From Zizania palustris (lineage: Eukaryota; Streptophyta; Magnoliopsida; Poales; Poaceae): a DNA stretch of 64,000 nt. This document shows positions 22,124-33,418 of this stretch, one piece after another; the stretch's first letter is position 1; every line of letters starts with the position of its first letter. The stretch covers positions 16,351,913 to 16,415,912 of the forward strand of contig JAAALK010000086.1 in the NCBI GenBank assembly GCA_019279435.1, written 5' to 3'. Both the position numbers and the translations under genes were made by a program. The notes under the pieces are model-generated. The model was not told the origin of the DNA. It worked only from the letters and a program-made list of their open reading frames with translations, and made no database searches.

Positions 22124-22758
22124 ATAGTATGTCTACTTTGCACTGCATGTATTGATCTCTTTGTGCCTCACCTCTTCCTGTGTTGAGTTTATTCCACTGG
22201 AGTGTTTTTGGAGAAGTGTGTGAGTGATCTGTGCGTGTGAAGTGTGAGTTACAATGTTTGTTCGCTCTATGTAAACTGGAGGCTAGACCTCTCTGATTAC
22301 TAGCGAAGCACTGTTCTTGGCTTAAATCGAAGCCCATTTTCTTCCCGTGTCGAAGTCCTCTTCGCAGTGTGCTCAGCGTGTATTCCGACCTCTGAAATAC
22401 GAAGCCTTGTACTAGTTGCTAGTGTGGAGTGTCTGGTCGTAGTTCCCAAAGGGAACTCATCTCTTGCGAAGGGTGAAGTGCGAAGTCTGCTCGAAGGCAC
22501 CCTGTGTGCGAAGCCTGCACTAACTTAGCAGAGTTGAGTTTTTGGGTGTTGTGGGTGGAGCGAAGTTTTGTTGACTTCGAACTTTTGCTCCTTGCGAAGC
22601 CTAGTTTTGGAGCTGTGTAATATCTCTGAACCAGAACTTCGAAGGGAGTGTTCGAAGCCTGTTCCACAGAAGACAGAATTAAAACAGAAGGTTATTTTTA
22701 GTTTGAAATTTTAAAAGCTCCCATTCACCCCTCTCTGGTCGTCGTTTTCGATCCAATA
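22124..22758 (+). mobile_element. Copia LTR fragment related to copia A, opposite orientation (copia B)
   Basis: Read on the plus strand this follows the copia A LTR read on the minus strand: GAATGGGAGCTTTTAAAATTT-type, GTGGAACAGGCTTCGAACACT-type and GAGCAAAAGTTCGAAG blocks occur in the same order, inverted in the window. It ends GATCCAATA where copia A ends GGTCCAACA. Only the R-U5 side is present; it starts exactly at the gypsy1 boundary, so gypsy1 inserted into it and the other part should be left of the window. Confidence 0.78.
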
Positions 22759-23214
22759 CTTTTTTGCTCAATTCTTGTTTTATGTAGTAATCCTAGCACT
22801 TGTAGGAACCATCACACTTTGTGTTGTGAGTTACCATGTATTGATCAATGTCATTTGCATTACGATGCATGTCTGAAAACTTGGATTTTTCATAAGTAGG
22901 TGCTTCTTGATGATGGGAAAGTCAAGCTGGTTATTCTTGGTCCTTTAAGATCTGCTGGTATTAGCGTCCCTGGATTTTGGTTTGCCCTTTTCCTTTATTT
23001 ACTAGCAATTACATTTTTGTTGCCATGTTCTTTCTTACTTTCATTTTGTATTTGTGTTGGTGTCTTTTTTGTTCACACTTTGACACACGCATAGCCTAGG
23101 AGATTTGCTTAACTCTAGTACATGTCCTACAATTTTAGAAAAAAGGTTCAAGGCATGTCAATCAGTTTGACCTTGCAAATGATAAGGAAAGAGAGGAAAT
23201 ATCATTAGTATCAA
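22759..23214. other. Unassigned sequence; possible old exon scrap
   Basis: T-rich unique sequence. 22900-22960 reads VLLDDGKVKLVILGP on the plus strand after an AG that could be a splice acceptor, slightly reminiscent of a pyruvate kinase segment. There is no continuing exon, so I do not call a gene. Confidence 0.25.
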
Positions 23215-24116
23215 AGCCTATCGGCTGCCAAGCCTATGACTGTGGTAAGGATATAATAATCATGAATGAATAACGCCAATCGGCCACAAGTTCGATGACC
23301 AAGGCAGAGCAATCGGGATGAATGTGCTATTGGCCAATGAGATAGGTAATTTATGTGTATAAGCCGATGAGAATCCCCTGATAGCGGATAGAATATGACT
23401 CTGAATTGAAGATAACCTATCGGCTTATACTCCGATAGAAATAAATAAAACATGCTAGATAACCTATCTATATTATAAAAATCATCACAATAACAAGATT
23501 AGACATAACCAAGACAGTAGCTAGTCACGATGAACTTAATAATACTTAAAAGTATCAGACACACTTTATTTAGATGAACTATATACAACATGAAAAAAGT
23601 ACAATAGAAAGAAATGTCAGAATCAACCGATGAAGTCTCAATCTACCACACCTAAATCATATCAATCTAAGAGATCAAACTAATGCAGCTGATGCCTCAA
23701 GAGATCAAATTGATGCAATCATGAGGACACTGACCTAGTCGATATGATCATCGGGGGTGGCGGGACTCACCTCTTCGCCAGAGATCAAAACGATGCAGTC
23801 TAGCTCCGAGTGCCGAATCCCACCGAGATTAACCTTGGGAAGCCAAGAGTAGCGATGCATCGAGTAGTTGTTTGATAGAGTTGTGTGTTTGACCTAACTA
23901 AGGGATATATATTTATAGTCTGAAGACTTGTCGTCCAAGCAATCTATCCTAGCTGATTTTGGATAAAACTTCATCTTCTTATCATTGGCTCCTTCATATC
24001 CGGCCATGTTGTAACGGACGGGCTTCTTTGACCATATTTGACTGGACTCTCCATGACTTTCGTTGATCGTACGATATTCTTGCTGAGCCTGGGCTTTACC
24101 AAATCTCAGCGTCAAC
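23215..24116 (-). mobile_element. Probable solo or truncated LTR, minus strand
   Basis: The right end read on the minus strand starts TGTTGACGCTGAGATTTGG, a common grass LTR start, and a TATA box (ACTATAAATATATA, 23905-23918) is correctly placed for leftward transcription. Left border uncertain; no target duplication found and no polypurine tract abuts the right end. Confidence 0.5.
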
Positions 24117-24942
24117 AATTTGCTACATTGGTACTAGGTAGCCATGCTTTACATTAGATTCTATCTTTTTGCTAGTTACTATCCATCCAGGTTTACAATA
24201 TGTGGTATTGTGAGTGGGCCTTTACACAGTCCATTCAGTCTTCTTTGAGTGGTACTTTTCTCATGCATTTGCGAGCAGTCCACTTGTTTTTGGACACATG
24301 TGTCATGTGGGGTCTTTGCTATTGGAACATTCCACTTGTTTTTGGACACATGTGCATATAATTTTTGGATGCCTATGCATATAATACATCCAAAATACAA
24401 TGTTTTCCTTTACATAACAATTGTAACATTACATGTATACATCTTATTCATGTAACTGTTATACTAGGAACATCATAATAATTGTAGCATTACACGTATA
24501 CATCTTATTCATGTACCTATTGATATCATTATATCAAATTCTTGAACTATTTATTGATATCATTATTTATTGTTTATCTTGCGTTATCTAGTTTCCAATT
24601 CCAAAAAAGATACATACAATTATATCTATTTCCATTAAGATATATTTGGCAACATTAAACATTAAAACATAATTTGTGTAAATAATATGTTTTTTACATG
24701 TGTGCAATGCAAGCCGCGCTATCTAGTAGTAACAAAATTTGCCAAGTTGCCATCAATACAGTGAATTTATGTCCTGCTTATAACTTGTTGTGTAGAACCC
24801 TATCAAGCCACTCAAATTTCAAGAGAACCAAATTGTTGACTGATTTGTGACATATGGTTTATAAAATTTTTCTAAACCCTTGAATTGTGACCCTTTTACC
24901 AAAGGTATTTTTAGGTGTGCTTAAGTATTCTCATATTTCCTT
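24117..24942. other. AT-rich intergenic sequence with short direct repeats
   Basis: A 24-bp direct repeat (24279-24302, 24331-24354) and a pair of about 43-bp copies (near 24414-24456 and 24474-24516). At about 24700-24723 the sequence GCCGCGCTATCTAGT resembles a decayed Helitron 3' end. No reading frame of interest. Confidence 0.4.
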
Positions 24943-25017
24943 TTTAATCTCCAATAAAATATCAACATCCAATAAAATAGTATTTTATTGGATGCTTGTA
25001 TTTTATTGGAGATTAAA
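24943..25017. repeat. 75-bp nested palindrome
   Basis: Outer arms TTTAATCTCCAATAAAATA and inner arms CATCCAATAAAAT are each matched by their inverse, with a 3-base centre (AGT). The two arm pairs share CCAATAAAAT, so the structure is a palindrome built from a short direct repeat. Copies of GGGGTTTGTTGAAGTATTC-like sequence follow at about 25032 and 25091, with a weaker one at 24913. Confidence 0.8.
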
Positions 25018-25344
25018 GAATGGAGATATTTGGGGTTTGTTGAAGTATTCTTTCCAATAAATGAGAATAAATAAAATACCAACTTCCCAATAAATGATGA
25101 CATTTGGGGTTTGCTAAAGTATTCGTTTTCTGTATTTTTTTCAGAATCTAGGGCTGATGAATTAGAGACGACACTTATGGAGATGGTTAAGTAGGACAAC
25201 AAACACCATTTAAATTTCTTATACGTTTGCCTGAAATTATTCAGCTCTATTCTGTTGCCAGTAATGTTGAATTCATATTCCTGCTGATCCTGTTGGTTTA
25301 GCACAAAAACCGTGAAATGATATTTTCTTTTGTATAGACAACCA

Positions 25345-27620
25345 AATTACCTACTAGGAAACAAACAACCCATGAAAAATTTGGCCTACAAAATATTCGG
25401 TCCATCAAAACACGGGCCAACGCAGAAGTCGGCCCATGGAATGTCAGATCACGAAAACATTCATGCGACGAAATTTTGTCCCATCAAAACAACCCACGAT
25501 AACATTTGCCCCACAAAAAATTGAGGCCACCAAAAATGACGCAAGATATAAGCGGCCCATCAAAAATTCAGTCCAAGAAGAATTCAGCCCACAAATAAGG
25601 TCGGTCTACTAAAATTTCGCCCACGAAATATCCGGTTAAGGAAATAAGTGGCCCATTGTAACATATGGCCCGTGAAGATATCGGCCCTTAAAAATATATT
25701 CCCAAGAAAAAGTCAGCCCCAAAAAGGTCGGATCAGAAAAAAGGCCCGGCAGAAAAAATCAGTCCACCAAACATTAAGCTAACAAAACATATGGTCCATT
25801 AAAACATTTGCCCACACAGAAATCGACCCACAAAAAGGCAGATCATGAATACATTCGACCCACGAAAATTCGGCCCACAAAAATACAGCCCACACAAAGA
25901 TAGATCATGAATACATTCGGCCCAAGAAATTTTGGCCCATAAAATATTTCGCCCACTGAGATGTCGGCCCACAAAAATTCAGCCCACAAAAATTCGGCCT
26001 ACGAAAATTTGGCCACAAAAAGTTAGATCACAAATACATTCAGTCCACGAATACATTGGGCCCATGAAAATTTGTCCCATACAACAATCTGCCAGATGTC
26101 GGCGCACAAAAAGGCAGCTCACGAATACATTCAACCCACGAAAATTCGGCCCACAAAAATTCGGCCCAAACAAAGTTAAATCACGAATACATTCAGCCCA
26201 AGAAAATTTGGCCCATTAAACATTTTGCCTGCTAAGATGTCGGCCCACAAAAAGGCAGATCACGAAAATTCGGCCCATGAAAATTCGGCGCACAAAAAGT
26301 TAGATCACGAATACATTCAGTTAAAGAAAATTCGGCCCAAGAAAATTTTGCCCATAAAACATTTCGCCCACTAAGATGTCGGCCTACAAAAAGGCAGATC
26401 AAAAAATTCAGCCCACGAAAATTTGGTGCACAAAAAGTTAGATTACGAATACATTCGGTCAACGAAAATTCGGCCCAAGAAACTTTGGCCCATAAAATAT
26501 TACGCCCAGTAAGATGTCGGCCCACAAAAAGACATATCATGTATACATTCGGCCCATGAAATTTCGGCGCACGAAAATTCAGATTACGAATACATTTATC
26601 CCACGAAAATTCGGCCTAAGAAAATTTGGCCTATTAAACATTCCGGCCACTAAGATGTTGGCCCACAAAAAGTAGGACCAAAAAAATGGCCTACCAAAAA
26701 AGTCAGCCCAGCGAAATATTCTGCCCACCGAGCATTCGACCCATCAATCATTCGGCCTAGGAAAAAGTGGCCCATACAATTTGACCCAGAAAACATTCGG
26801 CCTAGTAAATAAGTGGCACATCATAACATTCTGAAACGAATAAAGTCGATAAGTCGGCCTATGAAATTAGCGGTCCATCATAACATTGGGCCTACAAAAA
26901 AGTAGGTCCTGAAAAATGGCCACAAAAAGTCGGCCCGGAAAGAGGTCCACGAAAATTCGGCCCACCAAAAAAATCGGGGCAGAAAATGGCCTATGAAATA
27001 TTTGTCCCGTCAAACATTTCGCCCAAAAAACATTCGGCAATCGACATGTTGGTCTTGGTCCAGAAAATATGACCCACGAAACAGTTTCCCAAGAAAAAAG
27101 CGGCGCACCAATAATTCGGCCCACACAAAAATTTGCCCACAAAAAATTCAGCCCAGGAATCATTCGGTCGAGTAAAGTCGGCCCAAAAAATTAAGCCCAC
27201 AAAAACTAAGACAACAAAACATTAGTGCTACCAAAAATTAGGCTCACCAAAAATTAGGCCGAACAAATTTCGGTCCACGAAAATTCGGGCTACAAAATAA
27301 GTGGCACATGAGACATTCAGCCCACGAATATGTCGGGCCACGGAGATTTCATCCCACGAAAAAAAGTCGATTCACGGAAAAGACGGCCGAGGAAAGCATT
27401 CGGCTCACAAAACATTCGACACACTAAAAAAGTCGGCGTACAAAAATTCGGTCCACGAAATATTCGTTATACAAAAAATCGTCCCACCAAAAAATTCGGG
27501 CCGTAAAAAATGGCCTACGAAATATTCATCGCATCAAACATTTGGCGCAACAAACATTCGGCCTCGAAAATTGCACACGAAAAACATACAACACGGAATA
27601 TCTGCACATTAAATTATGTC
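25345..27620. repeat. GGCCCA short-repeat array
   Basis: About 2.3 kb built from degenerate direct units of 14-17 bp, consensus TCGGCCCACGAAAAT. Variation is mostly in the last half of the unit. There are dozens of GGCCCA (TGGGCC on the other strand) in a single orientation. The centre has a regular higher-order period; both edges are more degenerate. Frames in either strand only reflect the repeat. No TIR, LTR or coding domain is visible within it. Confidence 0.85.
25820..26690. repeat. Higher-order repeat of about 139 bp in the GGCCCA array
   Basis: The anchor ATGTCGGC (ATGTTGGC once) occurs at 25961, 26096, 26237, 26376, 26514 and 26655, spacings 135, 141, 139, 138 and 141. Between anchors the order of sub-units is conserved: AAAAAGGCAGATCACG, AATACATTCGGCCCACG, AAAAAGTTAGATCACG, AATACATTCAGTC, then GCCCATAAAACATTTCGCCCACTAAG. 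Confidence 0.82.
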
Positions 27621-27904
27621 GATGGAGAAATAAAGCCCATTTACGAATCAGTCGTCCGAACTTGATAAAGAGTGGAGCCCATTTACAATAAGTACTTTAT
27701 TCTACTTTATTTTCCTTCTCGGTCGGCATCTTCGCCGAGCGATCGGCCGCTGGGCGCGGCCTCCTGCAAGCACGGGAGCTACAGGCTCGGGCCGGTGCCA
27801 CGGGGGCCGTATAACAATATAGTAGTCAAATTTATATACGTATATATATATGAAATCTTATCGATGCACAATTAAAATATATCTAAAATAATCTTTATAT
27901 AGAA
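27621..27904. other. Unassigned sequence with a GC-rich block
   Basis: 27715-27810 is GC-rich with partial dyads (GATCGGCCGCTGGGCGCGGCC); the rest is AT-rich with a TATATA run. No gene seen. Confidence 0.4.
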
Positions 27905-27932
27905 CTAGCAGTGTGTCCGTGCTACGCAACGG
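27905..27932 (-). mobile_element. Helitron-like 3' terminus
   Basis: On the minus strand the end reads CCGTTGCGTAGCACGGACACACTG-CTAG followed by T. Grass Helitrons commonly end in a CCGTTGC...GCACGGGCA hairpin, a spacer and CTAG, inserting before T. The stem here is shortened (CCGT/ACGG). The element body would lie to the right; its 5' end was not found. Confidence 0.5.
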
Positions 27933-28142
27933 TAAAAATAAAAAACAACATAGCATTACACAAACAAAATGAGACCAAGTCAAACCGAAATTACAGATTC
28001 AATAAAGTTCATTTCATCTTTCATTTTACACCAGTCAAGCTCTTAAGTAAAATTTATAGTTTTCCATGACTTCACCAAGCTAGACACGGTTCTTAATACA
28101 CACAAGCATCATGCAAAATATTTCACGGCGCATGATGGTTAA

Positions 28143-28981
28143 CATGGTTGTCACGGCGCCCCGGCGAAACCAGTCACCAGGGGGCCGACTGGACGCCTAG
28201 GCGTCGCCTAGGCGACCAATTAAAATCAGCAAACAGAGGTCAGCAACACTCAGCATTTCAGCAAACATGTCCATAGCACACATGTCCATAGCAAACAGAT
28301 GTCATACTTCATAGTTCATAGTTCATACTTCACCTGCATCTGCCATTGTGCTGTTGTAGGCTGTGTTGTGCTGCTGCTGCCTGGGAGTGCTTGTTGTTGC
28401 TGTTGTAATGCTGTTGTCTGCTGTTGCTATTGTGTTGTTTGCCTTTTGCTGCCTTCTGCTTGCTATCTGCTGCTGCCTGCTGCCTTCTGCTTACTTCCTT
28501 TTGCTGCTTGCTACTGCTGCCTGTTGCGGCAAGGGAGCAGGGGAGGGGGAAGCAGAGGCGGCGGCGCGACGCACGGGGAGGGAAAGAAGAGGCGGTCGGG
28601 CGGCCGGCGGCGCAAGGGGAAGCAGAGCCGGCGGCCGATGGCGCAAGGGGCAGAGGCGGCGGCGCAACTCGCAAGAGGAGGGGAGGCAGAGGTGGCCGGG
28701 CGGTGCAAGGGGAAGCAGATTCGGCGGCCGGCGGCGCAAGGGGCAGAGGCGGCGACGCAACTTGTAAGGGGTTAGGGCGCCACGCCTTAGACACTACAGC
28801 TTACCCTAGGCGCCCGCCCAAACACGCCTGGTGACCGCCTAGTCGTCATGGGCGACGCCTAAAAGCTCCAGGCAGGCGCCTAACTCCACCAGGCGAGGCG
28901 AATGACCATGGCGTTCGGCGGTGACCGCCTGGACACCTAGTCGGCGCTAGGCGTCGCCTAGGCGACGCCGTGACAACCATG
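28143..28981. mobile_element. Non-autonomous hAT-type element (839 bp)
   Basis: Terminal inverted repeats CATGGTTGTCACGGCG are perfect and flanked by an 8-bp duplication ATGGTTAA (28135-28142, 28982-28989). Sub-terminal palindromes of the GGCGTCGCCTAGGCGACC kind occur at both ends. Inside are short direct repeats (CATGTCCATAGCA, CATAGTTCATA), a long TGCTGCC-type low-complexity stretch (28340-28520) and a purine-rich GC-rich part with a duplicated unit (starting about 28616 and 28709). The many overlapping frames are a by-product of composition. No transposase. Confidence 0.82.
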
Positions 28982-29062
28982 ATGGTTAAGAGACCAATCT
29001 ACTTGATTCACCGAGAAAAAAAAGCTCAAACAAACATGATTTGAGAGGAGGAAGTTTTTAAG

Positions 29063-32000
29063 GTGAAGTACATTGTTTGGTATGTAGCAACAGTGCACGC
29101 TGATGCCCTGGCTGCCGAGAATGCCAGGCTAAAGGCGGAGCTGGCTTTGTGGCGTCAGGAAGCGTCGCTCCGACCCCCGGCCCCCCCGGCAGCCTTCCGC
29201 GCCGCGAGAGCTGCGGTCATGGACCTGAGCGACGACGAGGACCCCCCGGAGGAGGAGAACGCATCGTACGACGAGGACTCTCCCCTGCACCCGGACCTCC
29301 AGAGGGTGCGCTTCAGCTCGAGCTTCCGCGCCGCCAAGCTCCCCAAGTACTCCGGGGACTCCGACCCCGGCGAGTTCTCTCGCTCCTACGCTCTAGCAAT
29401 AGAAGCGTCCGGGGGGAGCCGGGACGCCATGGCCAAATGCTTCCCTCTGGCGCTCGAAGGGATCGCCCTTCGGTGGTTCTGGTCTCTCCGGCCAGGGACC
29501 ATCCACTCGTGGGAGCAGCTGAAAAAGAAGTTCGTCAACAACTTCCAGGGGACCTTCGTGGCCCCCATGTCCACCGGGAGCCTTTTTCAAGTAAAGCAGC
29601 AACCCGGAGAGACGCTGCGGCAGTACTCTCAGCGCTTCGCGCACACCAAAGCTCAGATCAAGGGGCTTTCCGCTTCTTCAGTCATCGACGCGGCCCGGGA
29701 AGGCGTCACCCACCCAGGTCTCCTCGACAAGCTCCACCGGAAGCCCATCTCTTCGGTGGCGCAGCTCATGACGTACTTCGAAGAGTACGCTCGGTCCGAA
29801 GAGGGCCAGATACGCCGGCAGGCGATGGTAGTCCCTGTCCGGGCTCCGAACGCCCGAACGTACGAAGTGCCTCCGGAGCCCAGCCAGGGCCCACGTCGCG
29901 CCCCTGACTTCCGGCGCCCGGAGCCCGCTCGCCCGGACCTCGTTCGTCAAGATTCTCGGCGGAACCGGAAGCATTTTCGGGGAGAAGTCCTTAGCATCAC
30001 CCCTCAAGCGCCCGCCAAGCACCTGCACACGCCCGGCGGAAGTCGCCAGGTCGGGCCCAAGCCTCCACCCCGAGCACCTGCCAGGGGAACCTTCTACTGC
30101 AGCGTCCATGGCGAGAACCGGAGCCACGACACCGACTCCTGCCGCACCATTCTTGCTCTTCGCAGCGACTACCTCGAGCGCCAGTCCGATCGCGGTTCCT
30201 CCGACCGGGGGCATTCCGCCCCTCGGCCGGACCAGGTCCAAATAGTCGGGCGTCAGGAAGAGCCGGAGGTCGTGACCCCGGCCGAGGGATTCGGCGGGGT
30301 CCCGGCCCTCACACTCGAAGCCGGTCCGGACCATGGCAAGCGCGTGGTCCTTCCCATATCCGGAGGGGGAGCCCTCGGAGCGCTGTCCAAGCGGCAGCGT
30401 CGGGATTACGTTCGGGAAGTTGGGCACATCGGCACGTCCAGCCCTTCAATCCTCCCGGAGTGGTCTCACGTCCCCATCAGCTTCACCGCCGAAGATGCCG
30501 CCGGCGTCAAGTTTCCTCACGCCGACCCACTCGTCATTTCGGCAGACATCGCCGGAGCCGAGGTGCGTCGCATTTTAGTCGACGGAGGAAGTTCCGCTGA
30601 TATCATCTTCGTGCAGGCCTTCGACCAACTGTGCTTGTCACGCAAGCACCTGCTGCCAGCCTCGCGGCCACTCCAAGGCTTCTCGGGCCCTCCGCTCGAC
30701 GCCTTGGGCCAGGTCTTATTGGAAGTGGCGTTCGGCACTGCGCCCCTCCAGCGTCGGGAGGAAATCCTGTTCGACGTCGTCGACGCTCCATACGCCTACA
30801 ACGCCATCTTCGGCCGGGGGATGCTCAACCGCTTCGGCGCCATCGCTCACCACAACTACCTCTGCCTCAAGATGCCGACTCCCGGAGGGGTGTTGTCTGT
30901 GCTGGGCGACCAAGCCGCAGCCCGCCGGGTCGAGTACGGCCATGCGGCGCCGCTGGAGCCACGGCAGGTCCACAGTGTCCGTGAAGGCGCTGAAGACGCC
31001 AATCTCCCACTGGAGGCCAGCCCTGCGCAGAAAGGGCGCCCCGTCAAACCCCTCCCAGAAGGCGAAGTCATCACCAAGACCCTGACTTGCGGGGGGAAGG
31101 AGTACTCGATCAAGTTCGGAGGGGGCCTGGAGCCCGAATTATCAGCACAGCTCGAGGCCATCGTCTGCAACAACCTCGACATCTTCGCATGGTCGGACGA
31201 CGACATTCCTGGCGTCGATCGGACTATCATTGAGCATTCCCTGGCAGTTGATCCGAAGGCACGACCAGTCCGCCAGGGGCTTCGGAGGCTGTCCGCCGAG
31301 CGGGCTGAGCTCGCCAAGGCCGAGACCGACAAGCTGCTCCGCGCCGGGGTTATCAGGGAAGTGAGTCACACCGACTGGTTGTCCAACCCTGTGTTTGTCC
31401 AGAAGAAAACATCTGGCAAATGGCGCATGTGTATCGACTTTACTTCTTTGAATAAAGCTTGCCCCCGTGATCCCTACCCGCTGCCTCGTATTGATCAGCT
31501 AGTAGATTCCACAGCCGGAGCCGAGCTCCTCAGCTTCCTCGACGCTTATTCCGGTTATCATCAGATCTGGCTCAAGCCTGAAGACCAAGTGAAGACCAGC
31601 TTCGTCACCCCGACTGGAGTGTTCTGCTACCTCCGGATGCCCTTCGGCCTCCGTAACGCCGGAGCAACCTTTTCAAGGTTAATCTCAAAGGCCCTCGGTC
31701 ATCAGCTCGGGCGGAACGTGGAAGCTTACATGGACGACATCGTCATCAAGACTGCCTCCGCAAGTCAGCATGGATCCGACATAGCCGAAACCTTCGACAG
31801 CCTCCGGCGGTGTGGGATCCGGCTTAACCCTGACAAGTGCGTCTTCGGAGCACGCGCAGGGAAGCTGCTCGGGTACCTCGTCTCCAGCCGCGGCATCGAA
31901 GCAAGCCCAAACCAAGTTCAAGCATTGCAGAACATGGCACCACCTCAGAACCTGCGGCAGGCGCAGAAGTTGGCCGGACGATTGGCCGCCTTGGGGCGTT

Positions 32001-33418
32001 TTCTCGCCAAATCAGCAGAGCGAAGTTTGCCCATCTTCAAAGCGCTTCGGGGTTCCAAGCATTTCGAATGGACCCCCGAATGCCAGGATTGTTTTCAGCA
32101 AATCAAAGATTATCTCTCCGGCCTCGTGGCCCTCACCACACCACGGGCCGGCAGTCCCTTGCTGGTTTATCTCGCCGCCTCTGGCACCGCCGCAAGCGCG
32201 GCCTTGGTTCAGGAGGAAGAGTGCGGTGGGAAGCTAGTTCAGCGGCCCGTCTACTTCGTTTCCGAAGTTCTCGCTGACGCCAAGGCCAGATACTCCGAGC
32301 TAGAGAAGGTGGCTTATGCCCTCGTCATGGCCTCCCGAAAGCTCAGGCACTACTTCTTGGCCCACGACATCATCATTCCAACAGCCTATCCGTTGGGCGA
32401 CATGTTCAGAAACAAAGACGCCACTGGTCGCATCGGGAAGTGGGCGGTAGAGCTGGCCCCGTTCGGGATCTCCTTCGTCGCCCGGACGGCCATTAAATCC
32501 CAGATTCTCGCCGACTTCGTCGCAGAGTGGACATGGGCCCGGGAGCCCACGAGCGCCAGCACGGGCGAAGCGATTTGGACCATTTTTACGGATGGTGCCT
32601 ACCAGGCCTCCGGGGCTGGAGCCGGAGCAGTCATCATCTCCCCTTCGGGTCAGCAGGCCCTGTACTCCGCCCGGTTAAGCTTCAAGGCCACTAACAACGT
32701 CGCAGAATACGAAGGCGTCCTCTTGGGACTTCGCAAAGCGCTCGCCTTGGGCGCCGCGCGCGTGATCGTGAAGACCGATTCCCAAGTGGTCGCCGGACAC
32801 ATCGACAAGTCCTTTCGAGCGAAGCACCCGGACCTCGCTTCCTACCTCGACTCCATCCGCAAGTTCGAAGCCTCCTTCAAGGGCATCTCCGTCCAGAACA
32901 TCCCGCGAAGCGACAACGCCCAAGCGGATGTCCTCGCTAAGGCCGGGGCCGGCGCCCAGGCTTTGCCGCCAGGGGCTTTCTTCGAGGAACTCGCCCAGCC
33001 TTCGGTGACTCATCGAAGCGAGGCGGTCGACCCCGCCGCCCCGGAGGAGAGCGAACCATTGTCATGCCCGGCCCCAGTACTCTGTACAGCCAGCGTCGAT
33101 TGGCGCGAGCCCATCCTCCGCGCGCTCGCCGGCGGCGACGAAGCCCATCCCAGTCCGGAGCAGGTTCGCCTGCAACTCCGCGCAAGGTCATTCGAGGTCA
33201 TCAATGGAATCCTGTACAAGTCCGGAGTATGTTCCCCGCTGCTCCGATGCGTCGCGCATTCCGACGGTGTCGCCATGCTCCGGGAGATACATGAAGGGTT
33301 GTGCGGCAGTCACTTAGCGCCGCGGGCCCTCGCAGGCAAAGCTCTCCGGCAAGGCGTGTACTGGCCCACCATCATCGCCGACGCCGAAGAACTCGTCCGC
33401 GCCTGCCAGGGTTGCTAG
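29063..33418 (+). pseudogene. gypsy2 Gag-Pol: gag, protease, RT, RNase H, second RNase H, HHCC finger
   Basis: A 1,451-codon open frame; about the first 12 codons look like flanking DNA. Gag capsid at about residues 90-260 (FPLALEGIALRWF, WEQLKKKFVNNFQG, YSQRF). Protease at about 500 with ILVDGGSSADII and FGRGMLNRFGA. RT at about 720-960 with CIDFTSLNKACPRDPYPLP, FLDAYSGYHQI and AYMDDIVIK. RNase H about 1010-1160; second RNase H from about 1174 (FTDGAYQASGAGAGAVIISP, NNVAEYEGVLLGL). The HHCC finger (EIHEGLCGSH, CQGC) ends at TAG 33416-33418, probably from CAG. Catalytic residues checked are intact. Confidence 0.9.

Noticed and set aside
22900..23094. Pyruvate kinase exon
   Set aside because: Only about nine residues look alike and no other exon is present; kept as a weak note only.
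23101..24121. Target duplication ATTTG for the LTR ending at 24116
   Set aside because: The left copy (23103-23107) is not followed by a TG/LTR end, so the match looks accidental.
25345..27620. CRISPR-like or coding repeat
   Set aside because: Units are contiguous, degenerate and without unique spacers; frames only translate the repeat, and the context is plant.
28299..28834. Overlapping 130-158 residue frames rich in Leu/Cys or Gly/Arg
   Set aside because: Products of TGCTGCC low complexity and GC-rich repeats inside the hAT element.
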